A DNA stretch of 64,000 nucleotides, taken from assembly GCA_018896025.1 (NCBI GenBank), contig JAHIND010000035.1, positions 239,557 through 303,556 of the forward strand, read 5' to 3'. Of this stretch, positions 43,177-50,954 are shown in pieces (positions within the stretch are counted from its first letter, which is position 1; the number at the start of each line of letters is the position of its first letter). The position numbers and the translations under genes were made by a program. The notes under the pieces were generated by a model. That model saw only the letters and a program-made list of their open reading frames with translations, did no database searches and had not been told where the DNA came from. The stretch is from Pseudomonadota bacterium (GTDB taxonomy: Bacteria > Desulfobacterota > Desulfarculia > Desulfarculales > Desulfarculaceae).

Positions 43177-43686
43177 TTGCCCCTTTTGGCAGATGCGCAA
43201 AAATGGCTTTTCTCCCCCTGGCCCTACCGCCTGGCGCGCTGCGCCCTGGGGCTGGTGTTCATCTACGCGGGCACGGTCAAGCTCATGGACCCCGGCGCCT
43301 TCGCCATGGTCATCTCCCGCTACGCCATGGCCCCGGAGTTTCTGGTGCCCGTGGCCGCCCTGGGGCTTCCGGCCTTGGAGGTCATGGCCGGGGCGGGCCT
43401 GCTATTGGACCTCAAGGGCAGCCTGAGCACCATCTTCGCCATGCTGGTCATGTTCGCGGTGGTGCTCTGGTTCGGGGCGCTCAATGGCCTGGACATCGAC
43501 TGCGGCTGCTTCAGCACCAGCGACCTGGCCGAGCACGACTCCCTGCGCCAAGCCCTTTACCGAGACCTGATTATGCTGGCCACGGCCGTATACCTGTACC
43601 TCTGGCGCTGGATGCGCCGGGAGGCGCGGGAAGGCGCGGGCTGGCGTTACGTCTATCAATCAAACTCAAGAGAGGTGCGTACGTGA
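43177..43686 (+). CDS. MauE/DoxX-type membrane protein
   Basis: A 169-residue protein with four membrane helices, of the MauE/DoxX family: LGLVFIYAGTVKLMDPGAFAMVI near the start, then VAALGLPALEVMAGAGLLLD and FGALNGLDIDCGCFSTSDLAEHD. The DCGCF cysteines are typical of MauE-like proteins thought to help disulfide or thiol chemistry. Start TTG at 43177, GGGAG 6 bases upstream. It overlaps the exported rhodanese gene by 4 bases, so the pair act together, perhaps in periplasmic sulfur or thiol transfer. Confidence 0.78.
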   Translation: MPLLADAQKWLFSPWPYRLARCALGLVFIYAGTVKLMDPGAFAMVISRYAMAPEFLVPVAALGLPALEVMAGAGLLLDLKGSLSTIFAMLVMFAVVLWFGALNGLDIDCGCFSTSDLAEHDSLRQALYRDLIMLATAVYLYLWRWMRREAREGAGWRYVYQSNSREVRT

Positions 43687-44192
43687 AAAAATTTGCTCTG
43701 ATTACCGTCTTGGCCCTGACCGCCGTCCTGGCCCTGGGCTCCCTGGCCAGCGCCGGGCTGTTCGGCGACAAAGAGCTGGAAAACGAAAAACTGGTGGTGA
43801 CCTTCTACAACGAGGTCAAACGCGGTGGTTACGACGTGGTGGACACCGAGACCCTCAAGGGCTGGGTCGACGCCAAGAAGCCCATGATCATCGTGGACAC
43901 CATGCCCTACGAGGCCTCCTACAAGAAGAACCACATCCCCGGCGCGTTGCAGTTTTTGTTCCCCATCCCGGACGTCACCGAGATGAAGCCCGAGGACAAG
44001 GCCAAGTACGCCAAGCTGTTGGGCGACAACAAGGACATGGTCATCGTGGTCTACTGCGGTTTCCCCAAGTGCACCCGCAGCCACAACGGAGCCATGTGGG
44101 CCAAGAAACTGGGCTACAAGAACGTGTACCGCTACCCCGGCGGCATCAAGGCCTGGATGGAAAAAGACTACCCCGCCGCCTCCGTCAAGTAG
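43683..44192 (+). CDS. Exported rhodanese-domain protein
   Basis: A 169-residue protein with a signal peptide (VLALGSLASAG) and a rhodanese domain from about residue 60 (KPMIIVDTMPYEASYKKNHIPGAL, GGIKAWMEKDYP). The active-site loop is YCGFPKCTRS: the catalytic Cys is followed by an unusual second Cys five residues on. Rhodaneses carry sulfane sulfur as a Cys persulfide. The GTG start overlaps the MauE-like stop by 4 bases. A terminator follows. Confidence 0.85.
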   Translation: MKKFALITVLALTAVLALGSLASAGLFGDKELENEKLVVTFYNEVKRGGYDVVDTETLKGWVDAKKPMIIVDTMPYEASYKKNHIPGALQFLFPIPDVTEMKPEDKAKYAKLLGDNKDMVIVVYCGFPKCTRSHNGAMWAKKLGYKNVYRYPGGIKAWMEKDYPAASVK

Positions 44193-44217
44193 CCGTTCAA
44201 GCTGGTCGAAGTGCAAG

Positions 44218-44246
44218 GTCCGGGGCCCCGCGCCCCGGATCTTTTT
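44218..44246 (+). terminator. Rho-independent terminator
   Basis: GGTCCGGGG pairs with CCCCGGATC (one G-U) and is followed by TTTTTTCG. Confidence 0.85.
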
Positions 44247-44262
44247 TCGTTTGAGCGGAAGT

Positions 44263-44295
44263 GTTGGGTTTCGCTTCGCTCTACCCAACCTACGC
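44263..44295. repeat. GTTGGGTTTCGC/ACCCAACCTACG repeat
   Basis: GTTGGGTTTCGCTTCGCTC then TACCCAACCTACGC. Related copies are at 56834-56869 and 63970-64000. Confidence 0.8.
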
Positions 44296-44366
44296 CAAAA
44301 CTTCTGCGGCCTGAAAACCAACCGGCCTAAATTGGGCAATAGGCTCCGCTGGTAAAGACCTCTTTC

Positions 44367-44437
44367 GGGCGGGGATAAACCCCGCCCCTACATCCGGAAA
44401 ACAACTCTTTGCGTAGGGGCGGGGTTTATCCCCGCCC
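44367..44437. repeat. Inverted pair of the GGGCGGGGATAAACCCCGCCC palindrome
   Basis: One copy (44367-44391) and its inverse (44413-44437) are 21 bp apart and could form a large cruciform or a terminator-like stem ending in TTTTTT at 44440-44445. Confidence 0.85.
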
Positions 44438-44450
44438 TCTTTTTTCAGCT

Positions 44451-44665
44451 ATAGCCGTCATCGCGAGAAGCATCTCGGAAGAGATGCGACGTGGCGATCT
44501 TCGTCTTCCCCCAGGCGGGGCGGCATCGCGCCAGGGCCGATGGTTGGGCCTTGCCATTTAAACCAAGGCCTGACGAGGGAAAAGGAAGATGGCCACGGCC
44601 GGGCAGACCGAGCGGCCTTGTCCTTCTGCGCCCTTGCCTCTGCCCGGCCTCGCCATGACGGCTAT
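44451..44665. repeat. 215-bp inverted-repeat element
   Basis: It is bounded by ATAGCCGTCATCGCGAG and CTCGCCATGACGGCTAT (16 of 17 paired). The interior has no open frame of note. It looks like a non-autonomous miniature element. The 44193-45036 gap is built entirely of this, short repeats and the long repeat copy. Confidence 0.65.
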
Positions 44666-44737
44666 TGGCTAGAGACAGGCGGCGGAGCGGGCGTGGCTTG
44701 GTCGGGCCTTGGCGTTAGGAGGGACCGTCTCCCGCGG

Positions 44738-44784
44738 GCAGAGATTGCTTCGTCGCGGCCGGGGGCCGCTCCTCGCAACGACAA
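44738..44784. repeat. GCAATCTC/GTTGCGAG palindromic repeat, copy 2
   Basis: GCAGAGATTGCTTCGTCGC, then a GC-rich spacer, then GCTCCTCGCAACGAC. Confidence 0.8.
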
Positions 44785-44792
44785 GGGATTAG

Positions 44793-45033
44793 CGGCACAG
44801 CCAGGCGGTGCTAGGCAAGGCGGCCCAAGGCTTGGGCTGCCAAGGAGGTCCCAACGGGAGCAATTCCCGCATGTGGTAGCACCTTGGCTCTCGACCCGAT
44901 CCGCCGCCAGCGGCACGCTGGCGAGCGCATACCGCAGGCGTATTCTTATATACGCCGAGGTCTAAGCGATGCCGGCAACACAAGCCCACGGGCAGCTGGC
45001 GAAGCCGCAACATAGCGCCGCTTGGCGAAGCCG
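44793..45033 (+). repeat. Long stop-docked repeat copy with insert
   Basis: A CGGCACAGCCAGGCGG left end; an insert at about 44822-44920 homologous to that of the copy at 41184; then the standard hairpin GCGTATtcttatATACGC; and a TTGGCGAAGCCG right end, 3 bp from the MscS stop codon. Confidence 0.8.
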
Positions 45034-45036
45034 CCG

Positions 45037-45849
45037 CTATATCCGGGGGTCGTCGATGTCGGCCGACTGCAACAGCACCGCCCGCCGGGCCCGGCCAAAG
45101 GGAATGCCCGCCTGGTCGAACTCGGCCTTGATGCGCTTGAAGCACTCCACCCTGGTGCGGAAGGCTTTTACGTTGGGCACCCAGCAGCGGCCCGAGATCT
45201 CCACCCCGCTGTCGCCGAAGCGCAGCACCCAGAAGCGCGGCGGAGGCTTGGGCAAGACGTTCTCATGCTCGCTCATGATGCGCAGCATGATCTCCTCGGC
45301 CTTTTCCAAGTCGGCCTGGTAGCTCACGGTAACGTCCAGGTCCACCCTGAGGTTGGGGGTGAAATGGAAGTTGACCACAGTGCCGTTAAGAACCTTGGAG
45401 TTGGGGATAAACACGGTGCGGCCCTTGAAGGTCTTGAGCCGGGTGTGGAACAGGTTGGTGCCCTCCACCTTGCCGAACAGCCCCTCGATCTGCACGGTGT
45501 TGCCCACCTTGAAGGGCAGGTTGGGCAACAGGGGCTTGAGCAGAAAGGCCAGCACCAGCGCGGTGATGGCCGCGGCCAGCATGAGGCGCACCACCAGGCG
45601 GGGGTCCATGCCCATCAGGCGCAGGCAGAAGGTAAGCGCCACAGCCACCACCAGCACGAACAGCACCGCCCCCACCAACCCGGCGGTGCGCGGCTGCATA
45701 CCCAGGCGGGGCAGATAGCGGCGGCACAACCAATACAAAAACTTGGCCGCCGACAGACCCAGCAGCAACAGGGCCAGGTCCTTCAAGACCAAGGGGCCGT
45801 AGGTCACGCTCAGATCGCTGAATTCCTTTATGTGCGCCTCGATGCCCAT
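45037..45849 (-). CDS. MscS-family mechanosensitive channel
   Basis: A 270-residue protein with about three N-terminal membrane helices and the MscS beta domain: FKVGNTVQIEGLFGKVEGTNLFHTRLKTFKGRTVFIPNSKVLNGTVVN is its core (positions approximately residues 113-160). The C-terminal region (RCWVPNVKAFRTRVECFKRIKAEFDQAGIPF) matches the cytoplasmic cage. It opens under membrane tension to release solutes at osmotic downshock. The Ala/Gly-rich pore helix (LMLAAAITALVLAFLLK) is less glycine-rich than in E. coli MscS, so conductance may differ. Confidence 0.9.
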   Translation of the reverse strand: MGIEAHIKEFSDLSVTYGPLVLKDLALLLLGLSAAKFLYWLCRRYLPRLGMQPRTAGLVGAVLFVLVVAVALTFCLRLMGMDPRLVVRLMLAAAITALVLAFLLKPLLPNLPFKVGNTVQIEGLFGKVEGTNLFHTRLKTFKGRTVFIPNSKVLNGTVVNFHFTPNLRVDLDVTVSYQADLEKAEEIMLRIMSEHENVLPKPPPRFWVLRFGDSGVEISGRCWVPNVKAFRTRVECFKRIKAEFDQAGIPFGRARRAVLLQSADIDDPRI

Positions 45850-46037
45850 ATCGTCTCCTTGCCTGATATCACCTAGGCTATTTTGAACCCAATGGGCCCG
45901 GGTTTAAAGGCCTTAATGCCTCATCCCTTGACAAGCACCCCCCGCTCTGAACAAATTGGGGACAAGGGAGGGGCCGGGTGGCCTTTTCCCAGGTATCGAC
46001 CCCAAGCGACAATGACTTTTCCCAAGGAAGCAATAAC

Positions 46038-46502
46038 GTGGAAAGAACCCTGATTCTCATCAAACCCGACGCCATGGCCCGCGGCCTGGCCGGCACGGTG
46101 CTTTCGCGCTTCGAGGCCAAGGGCCTCAAGATCGCGGGCATCAAAATGATCCAGCTTGACGAGGCCCTGCTCAAGGCGCACTACAGCCACCTGGCCGACA
46201 AGCCCTTTTTCCCCACCATCTGCGAGTTCATGAGCCGCACCCCGGTCATCGCCCTGTGCCTGGAAGGCCTGGAGGCGGTGGAAGTGTGCCGCAGCCTGTG
46301 CGGAGTCACCAACTCCCGCAAGGCCGCGCCGGGCACCATCCGTGGCGACCTGGGCATGAGTATGCAGGCCAACCTGGTGCACGCCAGCGACTCGGTGGAG
46401 ACCGCCAAGGCGGAAGTGGCCCGTTTCTTCAACGACAACGAGCTGTTCGGCTACGAGCAACCGGTCATCAACTTCCTCTACGCCTCCGACGAGCGCGGTT
46501 AA
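46038..46502 (+). CDS. ndk: Nucleoside diphosphate kinase
   Basis: A 154-residue protein: ERTLILIKPDAMARG, AGTVLSRFEAKGLKIAG, a GTIRGDLGMSM segment, and the active-site His in NLVHASDSVETA. It equilibrates NTP and NDP pools through a phospho-His. The GTG at 46038 with AAGGAAG upstream is the start; earlier in-frame starts have no ribosome site. thiL begins 4 bp after the stop. Confidence 0.95.
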   Translation: MERTLILIKPDAMARGLAGTVLSRFEAKGLKIAGIKMIQLDEALLKAHYSHLADKPFFPTICEFMSRTPVIALCLEGLEAVEVCRSLCGVTNSRKAAPGTIRGDLGMSMQANLVHASDSVETAKAEVARFFNDNELFGYEQPVINFLYASDERG

Positions 46503-46506
46503 GCCC

Positions 46507-47526
46507 ATGCCCCACGACGCCCCCACCCACCTCAGCGAAGAGGAAATCATCAACCTGGTGGCCTCTCTGGCCGGTGGGGCGGGGGGGGATCTCACCGTGG
46601 GCATCGGCGACGACTGCGCGGTGTTGGGCGGGGCCCAGTCCGGGCTGGTGGTGACCACCGACCTGCTGGTGCAGGGGGTGCACTTCGACCTGGGGCTGAT
46701 GAGCCCGTCCGACGTGGGCCACCGCTCCATGGCCGCCAACCTTTCGGACCTGGCGGCCATGGGGGCCGACCCGGCCTGGGGCTTTTTGTCCCTGGGACTA
46801 CCCGCCCGGCCCCAGGCCTCTTTCGTTTCCGAGCTGGTGGGCTCCATGGTGAGCCAGGGCCGGGCCTACGGCCTGAAGCTGGCCGGCGGAGACACCGTGA
46901 AATCCCCCCAGGTGGTCATCAACCTGTGCCTGCTGGGAGCCATGGGCGCCCTCACCCCGGTGCTGCGCTCCGGCGGACGCCTGGGCGACGCGGTGTGCGT
47001 CACCGGGCGGCTGGGGGGCAGCGGGGCGGGTCTGGCCTGGCTGCAGGCGGGCCGCGACCCGGACGACCCCGCCGCCGCCGGCGCGGTGGCCGCTCACCGC
47101 CGCCCCATCCCTCGGGTGGCGGCCGGGCGGGCATTGGCCGAGTCCGGGGCGGTGCACGCCATGATGGACCTGAGCGACGGCATGGCCAGCGACCTGCCCC
47201 GCCTGGCCCGGGCCTCGGGCCTGGGGGCGGCGGTGGAGGCCGAGCGGGTGCCCGTGGACCCGTCGGCAATGGCCGTGGCCGTGGCCCTGGGGGGCGACGC
47301 CCTGGGCTGGGCCCTGGGCGGGGGCGAAGATTTCGAGTTGATGTTCACCTGCGACCCGGACCGGGTGGAGCTTTTGGCCGATCTGGTGGCCGAGGCCGCC
47401 GGGGGCCTGGCCGTAACTCAGGTGGGCCGCCTCACCCCCGGACCGGGGGTGACCCTGATCCGGCAAGGAAAACAGGAGCCCATCACTTACATGGGCTACG
47501 ACCATTTTAGGGAGCCCGCCCCATGA
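46507..47526 (+). CDS. thiL: Thiamine-monophosphate kinase
   Basis: A 339-residue AIR-synthase-fold kinase: DLTVGIGDDCAVLGG, VVTTDLLVQGVHFDLG, HRSMAANLSDLAAMGADPAW, GLKLAGGDTVKSP, MMDLSDGMASDLPRLA and WALGGGEDFELMFT. These are the standard ThiL motifs. It phosphorylates thiamine monophosphate to the diphosphate cofactor. It overlaps the transglycosylase gene by 4 bases. Confidence 0.95.
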   Translation: MPHDAPTHLSEEEIINLVASLAGGAGGDLTVGIGDDCAVLGGAQSGLVVTTDLLVQGVHFDLGLMSPSDVGHRSMAANLSDLAAMGADPAWGFLSLGLPARPQASFVSELVGSMVSQGRAYGLKLAGGDTVKSPQVVINLCLLGAMGALTPVLRSGGRLGDAVCVTGRLGGSGAGLAWLQAGRDPDDPAAAGAVAAHRRPIPRVAAGRALAESGAVHAMMDLSDGMASDLPRLARASGLGAAVEAERVPVDPSAMAVAVALGGDALGWALGGGEDFELMFTCDPDRVELLADLVAEAAGGLAVTQVGRLTPGPGVTLIRQGKQEPITYMGYDHFREPAP

Positions 47527-48650
47527 AGCGGCTGTTTGCTTTCCTAGCCGTGCTGGCCCTGCTGGCGGCATGGGGCGCGCCCGCCCCGGCCCGTCAACCC
47601 ACCGGCCTGACCAAGGCCGACGCCCCGCCCCCCGCCGCTTCCCCGGCCTCTCCCACGTCCCCGCGCTATTTAATCCCCAAGCTGCCCGCCAAGCTGAGCC
47701 TGTGCGGGGTGCGGGTTCCCCTGGAGCGGACCATGGTGTCCGAGCAGTTGGAACGGGAGTTGATAATCGTGGTCAACGACCCGGCCCAGGTGATCATGTG
47801 GCTCAAGCGGGCCGGGCGCTACTTCCCCTACATCGAAAGCCGCCTCCAGGCAGCCAAGATGCCCCAAGATCTCAAGTACCTGGCCGTGGCCGAAAGCAGC
47901 CTGATCCACTACATCCGCTCCCCCGCCGGGGCGGTGGGGCCCTGGCAGTTCTTGGCCGCCACCGGCAGGGCCCACGGCCTCAGGGTGGACCGCTGGTACG
48001 ACGACCGGCGCAACTTCATCTTCGCCACCAAGGCTGCCCTGTCCTACCTGAGCGACCTACACCAGGAGTTCGGCTCCTGGCCCCTGGCCATGGCCTCCTA
48101 CAACTGCGGGGAGCGCCGGGTGGCCCAGGAGATAAAGGAGCAGGCCACCAAGGACTACTTCGAACTGGCCCTGCCCCGGGAGACCCAGCGCTACATCTAC
48201 CGCATCCTGGCGGCCAAGCTGGTCTTGAGCCAGCCGACGGCCTACGGCTACTTCCTGCCGCCTTCGCAGCGCTGGAAGCCCCTGACCGGCGAGAGCGTGA
48301 CCCTCAGCCTGAGGCGGCCGGTCCACCTCACCGTGGTGGCCAAGGCGGCGGGCACCAGCTACCGCCAACTGCGCGAGCTAAACCCCGAGTTGCGCCGCCG
48401 CTACCTGCCCAAGGGCCGGGTCACCATCGTGGTGCCGCCGGGGGAGGCCAAGGGCCTGGCCGTTCGCCTGCAAAAAGGCGGGCCCTCGCCCACGCTGGAG
48501 GCGGAGACCTACACCGTGCGCCCGGGCGACAACCTGAGCGCCATCGCACGGCGCCACGGGCTGACCCTAGATGAGATCAAGGACGCCAACGAGTTGGAGG
48601 GCGAGTGCGTTATCATGCCGGGTCAGCGGCTCAACATTCCGGAAAAATAG
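47523..48650 (+). CDS. mltD: MltD-like lytic transglycosylase with LysM
   Basis: A 375-residue protein with a signal peptide (WGAPAPARQP). The SLT catalytic domain has Glu in LAVAESSLIHYIRSPAGAVGPWQF, plus FATKAALSYLSDLHQEFGSWPLAMASYNCG. A degenerate LysM-like repeat (LTVVAKAAGTSYRQLRELNP) and a good C-terminal LysM (YTVRPGDNLSAIARRHGLTL) follow. It cleaves peptidoglycan glycan strands in the periplasm. No lipobox is clear, so it may be free rather than a lipoprotein. It is the last gene of the ndk-thiL-mltD run. Confidence 0.9.
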   Translation: MKRLFAFLAVLALLAAWGAPAPARQPTGLTKADAPPPAASPASPTSPRYLIPKLPAKLSLCGVRVPLERTMVSEQLERELIIVVNDPAQVIMWLKRAGRYFPYIESRLQAAKMPQDLKYLAVAESSLIHYIRSPAGAVGPWQFLAATGRAHGLRVDRWYDDRRNFIFATKAALSYLSDLHQEFGSWPLAMASYNCGERRVAQEIKEQATKDYFELALPRETQRYIYRILAAKLVLSQPTAYGYFLPPSQRWKPLTGESVTLSLRRPVHLTVVAKAAGTSYRQLRELNPELRRRYLPKGRVTIVVPPGEAKGLAVRLQKGGPSPTLEAETYTVRPGDNLSAIARRHGLTLDEIKDANELEGECVIMPGQRLNIPEK

Positions 48651-48659
48651 ACAAAAATG

Positions 48660-48689
48660 ACGGCGAAGGGGTTTTAGGCCCTTCGCCGT
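48660..48689 (+). terminator. Stem-loop after mltD
   Basis: ACGGCGAAGGG pairs with CCCTTCGCCGT over GTTTTAGG. It is followed by CTAAAAG, not a T-run. Confidence 0.7.
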
Positions 48690-48850
48690 CTAAAAGTCCC
48701 CCCACCGGGCCGCAGCCTTGGCGAACCCTTCCCGATGAGGCAGGCAGGGGGCTGCTTGCGCGCCCCCCAACTTGATGCCCGCGTAATTTGTACGGAGGCA
48801 ACTAAGTCCTGTTTTGCGGACTGGTGTTCAATACCAGTCCGTTTCACCCT
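48690..48850. other. Intergenic stretch with possible structured RNA
   Basis: Between convergent genes. It contains GCAGCC/GGCTGC and GGGGG/CCCCC pairings around 48715-48770 and a strong hairpin CGGACTGGT-GTTCAAT-ACCAGTCCG at about 48817-48841, followed by TTTC. It could be a terminator with a processed 3' region or an unrecognised small RNA. No known family is matched. Confidence 0.35.
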
Positions 48851-48870
48851 ACGACACAGCTTTATAAAAG

Positions 48871-49527
48871 TCAAGATCCCAGCCGGGGAATAAGCTGGTC
48901 CAGGCTTTTGATGAAACCGGCCACCCCCGCTATCTCGGGAAAGTTTTCGTTCCCCCGTGGTGCCATGATCCAGGTGGTGAGCCCGGCACCGGTGGCGGAC
49001 ATGGCCCCCATGGGGGCATCTTCCACGGCCAGGACCTCCCCGGCGCTGAGCCCGCTGAGGTTGAGGGCCAGCAGATAGGGCTCCGGGTCGGGCTTTCCCC
49101 GGTGGATGTCCTCCACCGTGACCACCGCGTTCACCATCTCGCGCAGGCCCTGGTGGGCCAAGAAGCCCTCGGCCACCGAGCGCAGGGTGCTGGTGACCAC
49201 GGCGGTGAACACCCCGCGCTGGGCCGCGGCGGCCAGCAGGCGGCGGCCGCCGGGCATCACCGTGGCCTGGTCCGTGTAGGCCTGGTCCACCAGCTTATAG
49301 TAGTGCTCCACCAGATCCTCCACCGAGGCCTCCAGGTGGTTGTGCTCCTTGAGGGCTCCCATGATGTCGTAGGGGGTGCGCCCGGCCCAGCGGTGAGGGC
49401 CGCCGCCCATGCGCTCCAGGCCCAGATCCTTGAGAAAACGGTCCGTGGCCTCGGTCATCACCCGCATGCTGTCGGCCAGGGTGCCGTCCAGGTCCAAAAA
49501 CAGCCCTCTCGCAGAGGTTTCCGGCAA
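48871..49527 (-). CDS. HAD-family phosphatase (phosphoglycolate/beta-phosphoglucomutase-like)
   Basis: A 218-residue protein with motif I LFLDLDGTLADS, motif II VVTSTL, motif III GKPDPEPYLL and motif IV VEDAPMGAMSA, the full HAD subfamily IA set with a helical cap. It dephosphorylates or isomerises small phosphosugars; the substrate cannot be told. The TTG at 49527 is chosen because AGGGAGG lies 6 bases before it; the upstream ATG adds a 35-residue non-conserved stretch. Confidence 0.87.
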   Translation of the reverse strand: MPETSARGLFLDLDGTLADSMRVMTEATDRFLKDLGLERMGGGPHRWAGRTPYDIMGALKEHNHLEASVEDLVEHYYKLVDQAYTDQATVMPGGRRLLAAAAQRGVFTAVVTSTLRSVAEGFLAHQGLREMVNAVVTVEDIHRGKPDPEPYLLALNLSGLSAGEVLAVEDAPMGAMSATGAGLTTWIMAPRGNENFPEIAGVAGFIKSLDQLIPRLGS

Positions 49528-49711
49528 AATTTTCCTCCCTCGCGTCCACTCGGGACATGGCAGGCTAACTGCCTTGCATGTATATCTTAATTTAGACTTT
49601 ACCCTTTTGAGGGCCCCATGGCCAATGTTCATGCAAAAGCCATTGCCCCTTCCTTGACTTTACAGGCGGCCAAAGCTAAGATAACCGCAATATGATGGGT
49701 TAGGTGTATCA

Positions 49712-50515
49712 ATGCATAACTATATCTTGGGATTTTTGGCCGTCTTCGCTCCCACTCCCGCCCTGGCCGCCAATCTGGGCGGCAGCACAGGCGCCGACGT
49801 ATGGCAAATGGTGTGGTCCGCCGGACCGGTGGTGCAAGGCGTACTGTTCATTCTCATTGTATTCTCGGTGGTTAGCTGGGGACTCATCCTGGCCAAGCTC
49901 AAATCGCTGCGCGAGGCCAAGCGCCAGAACCACGAGTTCGACAACCTGTTTTGGAACGCGGGCAGCCTTTCGGCGGCCCAGGCCCAGACCAAGCACCTGA
50001 CCACCAGCCCTCTGGCGGGCCTGTTCTCGGTGGCCTACGGCGAGTTGGACAAGGTGATGCGCATGCGCCGGGGCGAACCCGGCCTGCCCGCGGGGGTGAT
50101 GCCCAACCTCAAGCGGGCCCTGGACCGGGCCCAGGCGGCGGAAAGCACCCGCTTGGGCAAGGCGGTCACCTTTTTGGCCACCACCGCCAACACCGCCCCC
50201 TTCATCGGCCTGTTCGGCACGGTGTGGGGCATCATGGACGCCTTTAGAGGCATCGGGGCCACCGGGGCGGCCAACCTGGCCACCGTGGCTCCGGGCATCG
50301 CCGAGGCCCTGGTGGCCACGGCCACCGGCCTGTTCGCGGCCATCCCCGCCGTGGTTTTCTACAACCACTTCAACCGCCGCCTGGTGGTCTTGGAGGCGGA
50401 GATGGACTCCTTCAGCCAGGATTTCTTGAACCTGGTGGAGCGCGACCTCATGCGCCGCCACGGACCGGCGGTGGAGGTGGTGCGCCCCTCCGAGCTGGAA
50501 GGGACCAAGGGCTAG
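49712..50515 (+). CDS. tolQ: TolQ proton channel subunit
   Basis: A 267-residue MotA/TolQ/ExbB protein with three membrane helices: about residues 28-50 (PVVQGVLFILIVFSVVSWGLI), then GKAVTFLATTANTAPFIGLFGTVWGIM and AEALVATATGLFAAIPAVVFYN. With TolR it uses the proton gradient to energise TolA during cell division and outer-membrane maintenance. It is the first gene of tolQRAB-pal-cpoB. Confidence 0.93.
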   Translation: MHNYILGFLAVFAPTPALAANLGGSTGADVWQMVWSAGPVVQGVLFILIVFSVVSWGLILAKLKSLREAKRQNHEFDNLFWNAGSLSAAQAQTKHLTTSPLAGLFSVAYGELDKVMRMRRGEPGLPAGVMPNLKRALDRAQAAESTRLGKAVTFLATTANTAPFIGLFGTVWGIMDAFRGIGATGAANLATVAPGIAEALVATATGLFAAIPAVVFYNHFNRRLVVLEAEMDSFSQDFLNLVERDLMRRHGPAVEVVRPSELEGTKG

Positions 50516-50519
50516 GGCC

Positions 50520-50954
50520 ATGGCGGGCGTTGGCAACAAGGGCCGATTTCTGGGGGAGATCAACGTGGTCCCCCTGGTGGACGTGGTCCTGGTGCTGCTG
50601 ATCATCTTCATGGTGGCCGCGCCCATGATGGTCCAGGGCCTGGACGTGAAGCTGCCGGCCACCGACAGCGGGGCGCTCAAGACCTCCGACGAGCTTTTGG
50701 TGCTCACGGTCACCCAAAAGGGCGAGGTGTTCCTGGACGAGTTCCGGGTGGGCCTGGACGGGCTGGCCGGCAAGCTCAAGAACATCACCTCCCGCAAGCC
50801 GGGCACCAGGGTCTACCTTAGGGCCGACAAGGACGTGCCCTACGGGGTGGTGGTTCAGGTATTGGCCGAGGCCAAGAAGGCCGGAGTGGACAACCTGGGC
50901 ATGGTGACCGAGCCGGAGCGGGTGCCCCCGCCCCAAAAGAAGAAAAAGTCTTGA
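50520..50954 (+). CDS. tolR: TolR
   Basis: A 144-residue ExbD/TolR protein. The membrane helix PLVDVVLVLLIIFMVAAPMM contains the key Asp (LVDV). A periplasmic domain follows with VYLRADKDVPYGVVVQVL. It couples the TolQ proton channel to TolA. It starts 4 bp after tolQ and overlaps tolA by 4 bases. Confidence 0.94.
   Translation: MAGVGNKGRFLGEINVVPLVDVVLVLLIIFMVAAPMMVQGLDVKLPATDSGALKTSDELLVLTVTQKGEVFLDEFRVGLDGLAGKLKNITSRKPGTRVYLRADKDVPYGVVVQVLAEAKKAGVDNLGMVTEPERVPPPQKKKKS

Noticed and set aside
44451..44940. Small open frames inside the repeat-rich gap (for example starting near 44916 on the minus strand)
   Set aside because: The same peptide-like reading appears in the other long repeat copy near 41400, so it reflects the repeat DNA and not a gene. 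No ribosome site is seen.
2239..45033. CRISPR array
   Set aside because: The repeats are dispersed over tens of kb with genes between them, are over 100 bp long and have no regular spacers or cas genes.
48817..48841. A tRNA T-arm or whole tRNA in the mltD-HAD gap
   Set aside because: The stem is 9 bp and the loop GTTCAAT lacks the TTCRA consensus. No acceptor stem or anticodon arm can be folded around it on either strand.
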